Below, piece after piece: positions 50,418 through 59,670 of a DNA stretch of 64,000 nt (position 1 is its first letter; each line of letters starts with the position of its first letter). The DNA comes from DASTFP01 sp963816855. GTDB taxonomy: Bacteria > Verrucomicrobiota > Verrucomicrobiia > Chthoniobacterales > Terrimicrobiaceae. The notes under the pieces are model-generated. The model did no database searches, was not told where the DNA came from, and was given only the letters and a program-made list of their open reading frames with translations. The position numbers and the translations under genes are program-made. The stretch spans positions 124,001-188,000 of the forward strand of contig CAWFMA010000035.1 of assembly GCA_963816855.1 (NCBI GenBank), in the 5' to 3' direction.

Positions 50418-51254
50418 TCAATCGGGTGTTTGGAAATCCGTCGAGATGCTCAGGTACCGCCACTTCATGTCGTTTTCGATACGGGCCTGTTCGTACTGCT
50501 CGGCGATGCGCGCTGCGTCGCTTCCCAATAGCAGGCGGATTGGAGGTTCCGTCATCTCCGCCACTTGGAGGATGACAGCCGCAGCCTTGGCGGGATCGCC
50601 GGGTTGTTTGCCGTTGTAATCACGCTGGAATCTTGCCGCCGCGCCGACGGTGAAATCATATTCCGACCGTCCTTGGTTGATCTTCGTTGATGAACCGGCG
50701 AAATCCGTTCGGAACCCGCCCGGTTCGATAATCGTCACCTTGATGCCCAGCGGCGCCGTCTCCTTGGCTAAAACTTCCGAAAAACCCTCCACCCCCCATT
50801 TCGCGGCGGAATAGGGCGCTCTTCCTATTGCACCCACGCGCCCGCCGACCGAGGAAATCTGGATGATGTGCCCCGACCGCCGCTCGCGCATCTGCGAAAT
50901 CGCGGCCTTGGTCACGTTGATTACACCAAACAGATTTGTCTCAATCTGAGCACGGAACTCTTCAAGACTTGTATCCTCGATCGAGCCGATGTTGCCGTAG
51001 CCAGCGTTATTCACGAGCACATCGATTCTGCCAAAGGTGTCCACCGTCGCCCGAACCGCACGTTCCGCAGCCGTTGCATCCGTCACGTCCAGCGGCAGCA
51101 CACGAACACGTTCCGGCGCGCGCTGTTCCAAGTCAGCAAGCTGCGACGGGTTCCGTGCCGTGGCGATGAGTTGGTGCCCTTTAGCAACTACCGCGTCGGC
51201 CAGCGCTCGTCCCAAACCCCGTGATGCACCCGTAATCAACCAGACTTTCGACAT
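50418..51254 (-). CDS. short-chain dehydrogenase/reductase
   Basis: A 278-residue classical SDR: the cofactor motif TGASRGLGRA at the N-terminus, DVTD, the NNAGYGN strand, ISSVGGR with the catalytic Ser, and YSAAKWG with the catalytic Tyr-x-x-x-Lys. The IIEPGGFRTDF segment after it is the typical cofactor/loop region. It reduces or oxidises a small alcohol or carbonyl with NAD(P)H; the substrate is unknown. The start ATG at 51254 has GGAG 8 bases upstream, and a pair of 7-bp direct repeats lies just upstream of that. Confidence 0.9.
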   Translation of the reverse strand: MSKVWLITGASRGLGRALADAVVAKGHQLIATARNPSQLADLEQRAPERVRVLPLDVTDATAAERAVRATVDTFGRIDVLVNNAGYGNIGSIEDTSLEEFRAQIETNLFGVINVTKAAISQMRERRSGHIIQISSVGGRVGAIGRAPYSAAKWGVEGFSEVLAKETAPLGIKVTIIEPGGFRTDFAGSSTKINQGRSEYDFTVGAAARFQRDYNGKQPGDPAKAAAVILQVAEMTEPPIRLLLGSDAARIAEQYEQARIENDMKWRYLSISTDFQTPD

Positions 51255-51267
51255 TGTCGTCTCCTCA

Positions 51268-51290
51268 GTTCACCGAACGAATGGTTCACC
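51268..51290 (-). promoter_or_regulatory. direct-repeat operator candidate upstream of the SDR gene
   Basis: The sequence GGTGAAC (minus strand) occurs twice, at 51290-51284 and 51274-51268, a centre spacing of 16 bp. Each is close to a partial palindrome (GTTC...GAAC). The pair lies 14-36 bp before the start codon and could be bound by a repressor. No regulator is encoded next to it. Confidence 0.3.
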
Positions 51291-51450
51291 TTTAGTTCGA
51301 ACTACGACCTCAATTAGTTTCGGGACTTGGAACGCCAACGGTAAAAAGGCGACAACATCAGCGCGACGAAGCTTAGCCTCGCAGGTTCGGGAGCCGCGCC
51401 GAGCGCAAACGAGTTCGTTGGTTCAAATCAACAGTCACGAGAGATTTATT

Positions 51451-52242
51451 CTACAGCGTTCTGAGTGTCTCGATTGCTTCTGCTGCTAATCGCTTGGTCA
51501 GTTCGGCTGCGGGAAGTTCGCGAGCAAAGCGCGCCGCTTGGCCCGACCACAAGGGAGTGAAGTCGCCCGACCCTGCCGCCTCGGCTTTTGAGCGAAGCGG
51601 TCCCAAAGCCGCGGCAGCAAGCGGGAAGTCCGGCACGCTATCGGACATCGGTCCCAGTTCCCTAATAGCGCGATTCACCATTCCTCGGGCGGGACGGCCA
51701 GTGAAAATATTGGTGAGTGTCGTCTGATTGTCCGTGGCATTTTTCAGTGCCTCACGGTACACCGGGCTGATCTTGGTCTCCGGGCACAGCAAGTAGGCCG
51801 TTCCGATCTGCACCGCCGCTGCTCCAAGGGCAAAAGCCGCCAAAATGCCACGCGCGTCGGCAATACCGCCAGCGGCGATGACCGGTACTTTCACAGCATC
51901 GACGACCTGCGGCACGAGTGCTATCGTACCGGCCTGCGTCGAGACATCGTCGGTGAGAAAAGTCCCTCTGTGCCCACCAGCTTCGTAGCCTTGGGCGACG
52001 ATGGCGTCGCATCCTCGATCTTCCAGCCAGCGCGCCTCATCCACCGAAGTGGCTGACGAAACGATCTTCGCTCCCATATCTCGGATCTTTTGAACGAGTT
52101 TTTCTTCCGGAAGACCAAAATGAAAGCTGACGACCTCTGGATGGAATTCCATCACGGCGTCGCACATCGTTTGGTCGAAAGGCGCCCGGTTGGCACTCGG
52201 AATGGGCTTGTTCTGATCGAGCCCCATGGGCAACGACCGCAC
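51451..52242 (-). pseudogene. nitronate monooxygenase lacking its N-terminus
   Basis: About 255 residues matching the C-terminal two thirds of the complete paralogue at 58567-59670: EVVSFHFGLPEEKLVQKIRD, RWLEDRGCDAIVAQGYEAGG, HRGTFLTDDVSTQAGTIALV and VPVIAAGGIADARGILAAFA (flavin-phosphate loop), then FTGRPARGMVNRAIRELGPM. Roughly the first 100 residues, including the strand LPIIQAPMAG of the paralogue, are missing. At about 52245 the sequence passes directly into an integrase fragment on the same strand, so recombination removed the start. It probably makes no active enzyme. Confidence 0.8.
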
Positions 52243-52252
52243 GTCTCGGAGC

Positions 52253-52561
52253 TAGCGTTGCCTCAAGGCCGTGCGCCGTCAAATCGCGCCAGATTAACGC
52301 AGCCTTGGCCGCTGCCACTTCCTTGTTGGCGGTGCCAAGCGCAAAATAGTGCCTCCGACCGCGCCACTGAATGCGCGCCGTGTAGTGAACCGCCTTGAAT
52401 CCGCGAGGATCGATGCGCCGGAAAATCTTCGAACGCCAATATCGGCTGTCATTCTTGCCGACGCTTCGGGCGGGGATATGCGCCACATGTGCGCCATTCT
52501 TTCCGTAGTCTGGGGTCCGCTCTTGTCCGCTCATGTTCTGGTTGGAATCGCCCTCTATCAC
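52253..52561 (-). mobile_element. tyrosine-recombinase (integrase) N-terminal fragment
   Basis: The frame reads SRYWRSKIFRRIDPRGFKAV, HYTARIQWRGRRHYFALGTA and NKEVAAAKAALIWRDLTAHG, ending GLEATL, the arm-binding N-terminal domain of verrucomicrobial-type integrases as I know them. The catalytic domain (R, H, Y residues) is absent; the next sequence is the truncated monooxygenase. This is the joint of an element that has been deleted or partly replaced. Confidence 0.65.
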
Positions 52562-52949
52562 CTGTATTCATGCGGTTTGCAAGGGATTTCACGGCACAAG
52601 AGAGAACGTAAGCGCTACAAGAGCGATTACGGTATATCAACAATTACGAATTGTGCGCGCGAATCAATCGCGGGAACGCCGTGATAGGAACGGCTTTTGG
52701 ACATCTCGTGTCTCTGCATGGCGATGGAAGCGTTTCGCGGGAACCGATCGGGCACGAGGAGCGACTGCGCCTCCTCGTCGAATCGTTTGGCATCTCCGAG
52801 GAGATTGCTCGCCGCCTTCCCGCGGATATTCCAACGCCGCCGCCGCCGTGGTCCGTTAGCGCGGCGGAGGGAGACGGATAATCTCTCGCCGTTGAGACGC
52901 AGGATCGGCCGCAGAGCAGACCGCTTTCCTTAAAGCCTTGAAGCAAGCG
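52562..52949 (+). other. gap with one weak open frame
   Basis: Only one short frame (52651-52881) is seen. The remainder carries no recognisable signal; the integrase promoter, if any, would lie here. Confidence 0.35.
52651..52881 (+). CDS. small hypothetical protein, doubtful
   Basis: A 76-residue frame with the readable stretch VSREPIGHEERLRLLVESFG and ISEEIARRLPADIP, which looks helical and codon-like. It has no known relatives in memory. Support is only its composition. It lies between the integrase fragment and the LysR gene. Confidence 0.25.
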   Translation: MCARINRGNAVIGTAFGHLVSLHGDGSVSREPIGHEERLRLLVESFGISEEIARRLPADIPTPPPPWSVSAAEGDG

Positions 52950-53852
52950 TTAGGTTCCTGACACCAACTTTCTGCTCTTCAGAAGATCTCTCGCCGTTTC
53001 AAAAAAGTTCAGGACTGCAGGGGAGGTGTTGGTTGCGCGGCGGGCAATAACCGTTTGGATCGAGGGCGCGTCAGGCGGCAGGTTGACGAACGAAAGATTG
53101 AAACGAGCGACACGCTGCAAAAAAGACATCGTCGGCGAGACCCCGAAGCCCGCGGAGACGAGCCATAGCGCGGTGTGAATATCGGTGGTCATTTGGTGCT
53201 CACCGAGCATCGCTACGCTTCTTTGGCATTTGGAGAGAAAATCGTTGTAAAGTCCTGCTGCCGTGTGCGGATGCAAAAGGATCAGAGGAACATCCCTCAG
53301 CTCGCTCCAGCCGAATTTCTTGGTGCAAAAAGCGTGTTTGGACGGCACCGCGAGAACCATTCGATCCACAAACAGATTCTCGAAGTGCAACTCGTCCTTA
53401 GAAAAAATCGGGCGCAGCAATCCAATATCGAGCTGTTCTCTGAGCAACGCATCGATCTGAACAGCAGAGTTCATTTCCGAAAGACCTATCTCGACCATCG
53501 GGAATCGACTTCGGAATTCGCGCAAAATGGAAGCGAACAGGTCATGCGCCAAGGGAGCAATGTAGCCGACTTTCAAATGCCCGAGTATTCCTCGACCGAC
53601 TTTTTGGGCGCGAAGTTCCGCTTCCTTGACGTCGTCGAGAATCTTCCGTGCGTCCTTGAGGAGGGAGTTTCCCGCAGGCGTGAGTCGTAGCGGCCGTGAC
53701 CGCCGTTCGAAAAGCTGCACTCCCAACTCCGCTTCCAGGCTTTTGATCTGCATGCTGAGGGGGGGCTGCGCCATACGCAACCTTTGTGCGGCCCTGCTGA
53801 AGTTTCGCTCTTCGGCGACAGTCAGAAAATATCGCAATCGACGCAGGTCCAC
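52950..53852 (-). CDS. LysR-type transcriptional regulator
   Basis: A 300-residue LysR-type regulator with the N-terminal winged helix MDLRRLRYFLTVAEERNFSR, then AAQRLRMAQPPLSMQIKSLE and ELGVQLFERRSRPLRLTPAG. The co-inducer-binding domain follows (LGHLKVGYIAPLAHDLFASI, DIGLLRPIF, DRMVLAVPSKHAF, LILLHPHTAAGLY). It is divergent from the RND permease gene (146 bp between), the usual layout for a regulator controlling an efflux operon and itself; this control is inferred. A T-N11-A-type sequence lies just upstream of its start. The inducer is unknown. Confidence 0.92.
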   Translation of the reverse strand: MDLRRLRYFLTVAEERNFSRAAQRLRMAQPPLSMQIKSLEAELGVQLFERRSRPLRLTPAGNSLLKDARKILDDVKEAELRAQKVGRGILGHLKVGYIAPLAHDLFASILREFRSRFPMVEIGLSEMNSAVQIDALLREQLDIGLLRPIFSKDELHFENLFVDRMVLAVPSKHAFCTKKFGWSELRDVPLILLHPHTAAGLYNDFLSKCQRSVAMLGEHQMTTDIHTALWLVSAGFGVSPTMSFLQRVARFNLSFVNLPPDAPSIQTVIARRATNTSPAVLNFFETARDLLKSRKLVSGT

Positions 53853-53998
53853 AGTTTAACTATACGAAAGATATATAGAAGAGGAACAAAAAATATATTT
53901 CTCCAGCAGTTGGGTACGTGGTTTACTACAAATCTAGCTTGGTGATCTGCAATGCAATGGCACCGGCGAAAAGAAAGGTCTCGTAGAAACCATTTCCA
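53853..53998 (+). promoter_or_regulatory. divergent LysR/RND promoter region
   Basis: A 146-bp AT-rich spacer. TACGAAAGATATA at 53863-53875 fits the loose T-N11-A rule for LysR-type binding sites and lies about 11-23 bp before the lysR start. Further A/T-rich blocks (53886-53900) could be the -10/-35 elements. Weak by itself. Confidence 0.35.
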
Positions 53999-56900
53999 AT
54001 GTGGATCGTCGATCTCGCTCTAAGAAGACCGCTGACCTTCGTCGTTCTGGCGATATTTATCCTGATCAGCGGCGTTCTCTGCATTATAAGCACGCCAAAG
54101 GATATTTTTCCGAATATCGACATCCCGGTCGTTTCGGTGATTTTTAACTTTGCGGGAATGTCGCCCGATCAGGTGGAGGCGCACATCACTTCACCGTATG
54201 AACGCGTCCTCACCACGACGGTTGAGGACATCCAGCACATCGAGTCGCAATCCCTGTATGGGATTGTCGTTATTAAAATCTTTATGCAGCCGACGGCAAC
54301 CTTGCCGAAGGCCGTCGCGCAAATCACGGCGGTTTCCCAAACGATTCTGAGGCAATTGCCAATAGGGACGACGCCTCCGCTGATTATTAGCTACACGGCG
54401 TCGAACGTGCCCGTGATACTCGTCGGCCTCGGGGGGAGCTTATCTGAGCAGGCGCTAAACGACTTGGCGCTTAATGTCGTGCGCATTCAATTGATCACGA
54501 TTCCGGGAGCCGCGATCCCTTACCCGTATGGCGGGAAAATGAAATATGTATCGGTAGATCTGAACTATCAGGCCCTTCAGGCGCACGGATTGGTTCCTTC
54601 CGACGTGGTGAACGCGATCAGTGCTCAGAACGTCATCTTGCCCTCTGGCACCGTTAAGAGCGGACTCTACGAATATCAGGTGGGTCTGAATGCCAGCCCG
54701 CCCGAGTTGTCTCAACTCAATTCGCTTCCCATCAAGACGCTGCCGAACGGCACGACGCTTTATGTGCGGGACGTGGCCAACGTCCACAGCGGAAATATTC
54801 CCCAGACAAACATAGTTCGATTCAATGGCGCGCGTGGAACGATGCTCGCCGTGCAAAAGACGGGCACGGCGTCGACCCTGGACATTGTCAAGGCAGTTAA
54901 GGACAGGCTGCCGCTGCTTCGTCAGCTCTTGCCCGATGCGGCAGAGATCTCGTTGCTCGCGGATCAATCAGTCTTCGTGACCGGAGCGATTTCAGGAGTG
55001 GTTCGTGAGGGCGTTATCGCGGCCTGTCTGACAGCGATCATGATTCTGCTCTTCCTTGGGGACTGGAAGAGCACGCTAATCATCGCGATTTCGATACCGC
55101 TCTCCATTCTTGCATCGCTCTCCCTCCTAAGCGCGATCGGGCAGACGATCAACATCATGACCCTTGGCGGTCTTGCGCTCGCCGTCGGCATTCTCGTTGA
55201 TGACGCAACAGTTACTATTGAGAATATTGACAGACATCTTGCCGAGGGCAAATCGGTGATTGACGGCATACGAGATGGCGCGGCTCAGATCGCTATTCCC
55301 GCTTTCGTTTCGACCCTTTGCATCTGCATTGTTTTCGTGCCGATTTTCTTTCTCTCTGGCGTCGCGAAGTACCTTTTCATTCCGCTTGCCGAAGCGGTGA
55401 TATTCGCGATGCTCGCTTCTTATATTCTCTCCCGAACACTCGTGCCGACGCTGGCCATGTACTGGATCAAGGGGCATTCCGAAGAGCCGAAGAAAGCAGA
55501 ACGCAGATTTTTCCTTCTCTCATGGGCTTCCGCCTTTCAGCGAGGATTCGAGAACCGCTTCGAGCGATTTCGGGAAAGCTATCGCGACCTGCTAAGTCTC
55601 TGTTTAAACAATGGCAGGAAAGTCATCTTGCTTGTAGTTGGGTTCGTCCTAGCCTCGTGTCTCTTGTTCCCCTTTCTCGGACAGGATTTCTTCCCCTCCG
55701 TGGATGCTGGGCGATTTGACATGCACGTACGGATGAAGTCCGGCACGCGCATTGAGGAAACGGCCCGAACCGTAGACGAGATCGAGCAAATGATTCGAAA
55801 GATCATTCCCGCCGATCAACTGGGTGAGGTCATCGACAATCTGGGACTGCCCTACAGCGGCATCAATACTTCGTATAACAACACCGGTACGGTGAGCCCT
55901 GCGGACGGTGACATCCTTGTATCTCTCAAGGAAGGGCATGGTCCCACCAACGATTTCGTCCGCAAGATTCGATTGGAGATGCGCAGACAATTCCCAGACG
56001 TTACGGTTTGGTTTCCTCCCGCCGACATCGTGGCTCAGATCCTCAATTTCGGACTGTCGGCGCCCATGAATGTTCAAATCGTAGGCTCCGACCGAGATGA
56101 AATCTTCCGCTTCGCGGGCAAGTTACTGGGGAGTTTAGGCAAGATCCCAGGCTTGGTGGACCTTAGGATCCAGGAACCGAACGACACTCCGCGACTCGAC
56201 ATAACCGTGGACCGAACTAAGGCTTCCATTCTGGGTCTGACCGAACAGAGCGTCGCAAGCAGCGTGCTGAATGCCCTGTCAGGCTCTCAGCAACTCACCC
56301 TCAATTACTGGGTAGATCCCACGAACGGAATCACGTATCAGCTCAATGCAATGGTGCCTCAGTACGATATCAGCTCCCCGGACGCGCTCACGAACCTTCC
56401 AGTCTTGGGAAGCACGACTGGCCAGAATCAGATTCTCGCAAATGTCGCAAGCATTTCGCGGAGCCAAACGTCACCTGTGATGGATAGGTTCAATATTCGG
56501 CCTGCCATTAACATATTCGCCGGAGTGGATGGCAGAGATCTTGGCGCCGTCGCAAGCGATGTGCAAAAAGCGATAGATGCTTCGAGGAAGGATCTGCCCC
56601 GCGGGAGCGTCATTACCCTTCGCGGCCAGGTCTCGACCATGCAAGATTCGTTTTTCGGTCTGTACGCGGGGCTTGTCTTCTCGATGGTACTAATTTACCT
56701 CCTAATAGTAGTGAACTTCCAGTCGTGGAGCGAGCCCTTTATCATCATCACAGCGCTTCCGGTCGCGCTCGTCGGCATCATTTGGATGCTTTTCATAACG
56801 GAAACAACTTTGAGCGTGCCGGCGTTGATGGGCGCAATCATGTGCATGGGCGTCGCGACGGCGAACAGCGTTCTGGTGATAACCTTTGCCAACGAGCGGT

Positions 56901-57178
56901 TCGAAGAAACCAAAGATTCCTATCTTGCAGCCTTGGAAGCTGGATATACTCGTATTCGTCCGGTTCTGATGACGGCGGGAGCGATGATCATCGGTATGTT
57001 TCCCATGGCACTGGGCTTGGGAGAGGGAGGAGAGCAGAATGCGCCACTCGGACGCGCGGTAATCGGAGGATTGATCTTTGCAACAGGAGCCACGCTTTTC
57101 TTTGTCCCTACCGTGTTTAGACTTCTTAGAAGACACAAGCCTTCCGCGGCCAGAATGCCGGAAGCCGCAAAATCCTGA
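53999..57178 (+). CDS. RND efflux permease (HAE1 type)
   Basis: A 1059-residue inner-membrane pump of the AcrB/MdtBC class. It starts MWIVDLALRRPLTFVVLAIF, has a first large periplasmic loop (about 35-330), TM2-TM6 with GGLALAVGILVDDATVTIEN (TM4, paired Asp residues for proton relay), a second loop (about 550-860) and TM8-TM12 with SVPALMGAIMCMGVATANSV and FPMALGLGEGGEQNAPLGRA. Length and order are standard. The ATG fits the start of TM1. The adaptor gene follows 6 bp after the stop, and no outer-membrane channel gene is present in the window. Substrates cannot be told from sequence. Confidence 0.94.
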   Translation: MWIVDLALRRPLTFVVLAIFILISGVLCIISTPKDIFPNIDIPVVSVIFNFAGMSPDQVEAHITSPYERVLTTTVEDIQHIESQSLYGIVVIKIFMQPTATLPKAVAQITAVSQTILRQLPIGTTPPLIISYTASNVPVILVGLGGSLSEQALNDLALNVVRIQLITIPGAAIPYPYGGKMKYVSVDLNYQALQAHGLVPSDVVNAISAQNVILPSGTVKSGLYEYQVGLNASPPELSQLNSLPIKTLPNGTTLYVRDVANVHSGNIPQTNIVRFNGARGTMLAVQKTGTASTLDIVKAVKDRLPLLRQLLPDAAEISLLADQSVFVTGAISGVVREGVIAACLTAIMILLFLGDWKSTLIIAISIPLSILASLSLLSAIGQTINIMTLGGLALAVGILVDDATVTIENIDRHLAEGKSVIDGIRDGAAQIAIPAFVSTLCICIVFVPIFFLSGVAKYLFIPLAEAVIFAMLASYILSRTLVPTLAMYWIKGHSEEPKKAERRFFLLSWASAFQRGFENRFERFRESYRDLLSLCLNNGRKVILLVVGFVLASCLLFPFLGQDFFPSVDAGRFDMHVRMKSGTRIEETARTVDEIEQMIRKIIPADQLGEVIDNLGLPYSGINTSYNNTGTVSPADGDILVSLKEGHGPTNDFVRKIRLEMRRQFPDVTVWFPPADIVAQILNFGLSAPMNVQIVGSDRDEIFRFAGKLLGSLGKIPGLVDLRIQEPNDTPRLDITVDRTKASILGLTEQSVASSVLNALSGSQQLTLNYWVDPTNGITYQLNAMVPQYDISSPDALTNLPVLGSTTGQNQILANVASISRSQTSPVMDRFNIRPAINIFAGVDGRDLGAVASDVQKAIDASRKDLPRGSVITLRGQVSTMQDSFFGLYAGLVFSMVLIYLLIVVNFQSWSEPFIIITALPVALVGIIWMLFITETTLSVPALMGAIMCMGVATANSVLVITFANERFEETKDSYLAALEAGYTRIRPVLMTAGAMIIGMFPMALGLGEGGEQNAPLGRAVIGGLIFATGATLFFVPTVFRLLRRHKPSAARMPEAAKS

Positions 57179-57184
57179 AGTCCG

Positions 57185-58423
57185 ATGGATGACGATTCGA
57201 CTTCCATGGAAGCGGACAAGCAGGCGGATCAGGGGCGTTCCGATCGCGGCGCGGTTGTGGGAGAGGCTCGAGCGCAAGCGAAGCCACGGCGCATCGGCTT
57301 GTGGCTGCTGCTAGCTGCCGCCTGTCTTGTGGCGGCGGCTTTGATCGGCCTCGTTTCCAGGCAGGTTCAATTCAAGAAACTGCAGCAAACAACCAGCGCT
57401 CTGTCCGAGCAATTCGTCGCAATCGTCCGACCCGAGAAGGTGCCAGCAAAGGTGACGCTGAATCTACCCGGGCAGACCCAGGCCTACACCCAGGCTCCAA
57501 TCTTTGCTCAGGTCAACGGCTATTTGAAAAAGTGGTACAGCGATATCGGAGCAAAGGTCAAGATGGGTGATATCCTCGCCGAAATTGACACCCCCGCGCT
57601 CGACCAGCAACTTGCGCAGACCAAGGCAGCTCTTCAAGAGTCGCAGGCCGCCCTGTGGCTGTCCCAAGCAACATACAATCGGGGAGTAGACCTTGTAAGC
57701 AAGAAGGTCATTTCCCAACAGGACTTTGATGTTCAGGCGGGTGACCTACACGTTAAGCAGGCCACGGTGGGCGCGGAAGAAGCCAATGTTGGGCAACTCC
57801 AGGCCCTGGAAGCCTTCAAGATACTGCACGCGCCCTTTGACGGCATTGTCACCGCGAGGAACATTGACATTGGCGCGCTTGTCAACGCGAGTTCGGGCAG
57901 CCCGCTCTTTATAGTCGCGCAGGTAGCTCCTCTTCGTGTCTATGTGAACGTGCCCGAAAGCCTGGCTGCCTCCATCAAGGCAGGCGTTAAGGCAAATCTA
58001 ACGTTCGATGCTTTTCCTGGGGCCCAGTTCCCAGCAGAAGTCGTTGCGACGGCGGGCGCCATCGACCCCACCACACGCACGCTTCTCACGCAATTGAAGA
58101 TTCCCAATACGGATGAAAAACTTTTCCCTGGCGCATACACTACGGTTCATTTTGAACTGCAGAGCGATTCGCAATCGCTGCTCGTGCCTGCGAATGTGCT
58201 CCTCTTCCGATCCGAAGGCCCCGCGGTGGGTGTCGTGAGCCCCGAAGGCAAGGTTTCTATCCGAAACATTAAGATCCAACGCGACCTGGGAAGCACTCTA
58301 CAGGTTCAGGGCCTTTCCGAAAGCGATCAGCTAATTGTCAATCCGTCAGACAGTCTTGGTGATGGCGACCTCGTTCACGTCAAGGCACCCAAAGGATCTG
58401 GCGGGGCGGCGTCTAAGGAATAG
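57185..58423 (+). CDS. RND periplasmic adaptor (membrane fusion protein)
   Basis: A 412-residue HlyD/AcrA-type adaptor with an N-terminal membrane anchor (about residues 38-57, LWLLLAAACLVAAALIGLVS), lipoyl-like half (GQTQAYTQAPIFAQVNGYLK and ILAEIDTPALDQQLAQTKAA), an alpha hairpin (LQESQAALWLSQATYNRGVD), the second lipoyl half (ILHAPFDGIVTARNIDIGAL) and the beta-barrel (LFIVAQVAPLRVYVNVPESL). It partners the upstream permease. Gene order permease-then-adaptor is the reverse of the usual. Both are probably one transcript. Confidence 0.93.
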   Translation: MDDDSTSMEADKQADQGRSDRGAVVGEARAQAKPRRIGLWLLLAAACLVAAALIGLVSRQVQFKKLQQTTSALSEQFVAIVRPEKVPAKVTLNLPGQTQAYTQAPIFAQVNGYLKKWYSDIGAKVKMGDILAEIDTPALDQQLAQTKAALQESQAALWLSQATYNRGVDLVSKKVISQQDFDVQAGDLHVKQATVGAEEANVGQLQALEAFKILHAPFDGIVTARNIDIGALVNASSGSPLFIVAQVAPLRVYVNVPESLAASIKAGVKANLTFDAFPGAQFPAEVVATAGAIDPTTRTLLTQLKIPNTDEKLFPGAYTTVHFELQSDSQSLLVPANVLLFRSEGPAVGVVSPEGKVSIRNIKIQRDLGSTLQVQGLSESDQLIVNPSDSLGDGDLVHVKAPKGSGGAASKE

Positions 58424-58566
58424 ATCGATTGAGAGCCGATTGCTTTTGTTGAGATAGCCGAAGGAATCGCTCCGCCAGTAAGTATAGGTGACGCTTTTGG
58501 TTTCCGCAATTCTTGGAGCGGGACGGTTTGCAAACGACAGCACACGCAACGAAAATTAAGAAATCT

Positions 58567-59670
58567 ATGACTGGATGGCCCGACCGCCGACTTCAAGACC
58601 TCCTGGGAATTGAGCTTCCGATCATTCAGGCACCGATGGCAGGAGTCGCGTTCGCTGACATGGTGGCCGCCGTCTCGGAGGCAGGCGGATTGGGTTCGCT
58701 CGCCTGCGCGATGCTTACTCCCGAGCAAGCGCGCAAGGAGATTGCGCTCGTTCGCAAACAGACGTCGCGTCCGATCAACCTCAACTTTTTCTGCCATCAG
58801 TTGCCGCGCGATGATGAAAAGCGTGAAACTCACTGGAGGAAATGCCTGGAAGGATATTACCGGGAGTTGGGTATCGGCGCGGATGAACGTTTCCCTTCAA
58901 GCAACCGGGGAACTTTTGACGCTCCCTTTTGCGAGATGGTCGAAGAATTTGCTCCCGAGGTCGTAAGTTTTCACTTCGGGCTTCCAGAGAAAGCATTGCT
59001 TGACCGGGTAAAGTCAACCGGAGCCAGGGTTCTGGCTTGCGCCACCACCGTGGAAGAAGCGCGGTGGCTGGAGGATCGCGGATGCGACGCCATCGTCGCA
59101 CAAGGGTTTGAAGCGGGAGGACATCGCGGCATGTTTCTGACCAAGAATGTGTCCGCGCAGGTAGGCACCATGTCCTTGGTTCCCCAAGTCGTCGATGCGG
59201 TCAAGATTCCGGTGATCGCCGCCGGGGGCATCGCAGACGCCCGGGGGATTGTCGCCGCCTTCGCTTTGGGTGCTTCTGCCGCCCAATTGGGCACCGCATA
59301 TCTCTTTTGCCCGGAGGCGCGGATTTCTCAGGTTCACCGGGAGGCGCTACGTTCCTCTCGGGACGACCAGACCGCGCTCACAAATGTGTTTACCGGTCGG
59401 CCCGCACGGGGTGTCATCAACCGGCTGATGCGCGAGATCGGGCCGATGTCGCCAGACGTCCCGGAGTTTCCCCTTGCCGCTGCGGCGGTCATGCCCCTGC
59501 GGCAGGCCTCGGCGGCGAGGGGACTCGGCGACTTTCTTCCCCTTTGGTCCGGCCAGGCTGCTCCGCTCTGCACAGAACTTTCGGCCGGGCATCTGACCAA
59601 ACATCTTGTCGCCATGGTCCGTTCCAAGCTGGAAGACCTTGACCGGTCCAAATGGCCCAGGCCTGACTAA
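58567..59670 (+). CDS. nitronate monooxygenase
   Basis: A 367-residue FMN enzyme of the class I nitronate monooxygenase/2-nitropropane dioxygenase family. It reads WPDRRLQDLLGIELPIIQAP, MAGVAFADMVAAVSEAGGLG, then VVSFHFGLPEKALLDRVKST, WLEDRGCDAIVAQGFEAGGH (with the conserved His near the active site), PVIAAGGIADARGIVAAFAL and RPARGVINRLMREIGPMSPD. It oxidises alkyl nitronates, a detoxication step. ATG at 58567 is used; a TTG at 58513 would add 18 residues. It follows the RND operon, so coregulation is possible. The close paralogue at 51451-52242 is truncated. The stop overlaps the convergent gene by 4 bp. Confidence 0.9.
   Translation: MTGWPDRRLQDLLGIELPIIQAPMAGVAFADMVAAVSEAGGLGSLACAMLTPEQARKEIALVRKQTSRPINLNFFCHQLPRDDEKRETHWRKCLEGYYRELGIGADERFPSSNRGTFDAPFCEMVEEFAPEVVSFHFGLPEKALLDRVKSTGARVLACATTVEEARWLEDRGCDAIVAQGFEAGGHRGMFLTKNVSAQVGTMSLVPQVVDAVKIPVIAAGGIADARGIVAAFALGASAAQLGTAYLFCPEARISQVHREALRSSRDDQTALTNVFTGRPARGVINRLMREIGPMSPDVPEFPLAAAAVMPLRQASAARGLGDFLPLWSGQAAPLCTELSAGHLTKHLVAMVRSKLEDLDRSKWPRPD

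Noticed and set aside
51410..51450. tRNA-like T-arm (GTTCAAATC)
   Set aside because: Flanking bases do not pair into a T-stem and no acceptor or anticodon arm could be found.
18850..52500. Attachment-site pair sharing TGTGCGCCA near 18870 and 52490
   Set aside because: The shared word is too short, and the intervening 33 kb contains several independent remnants.
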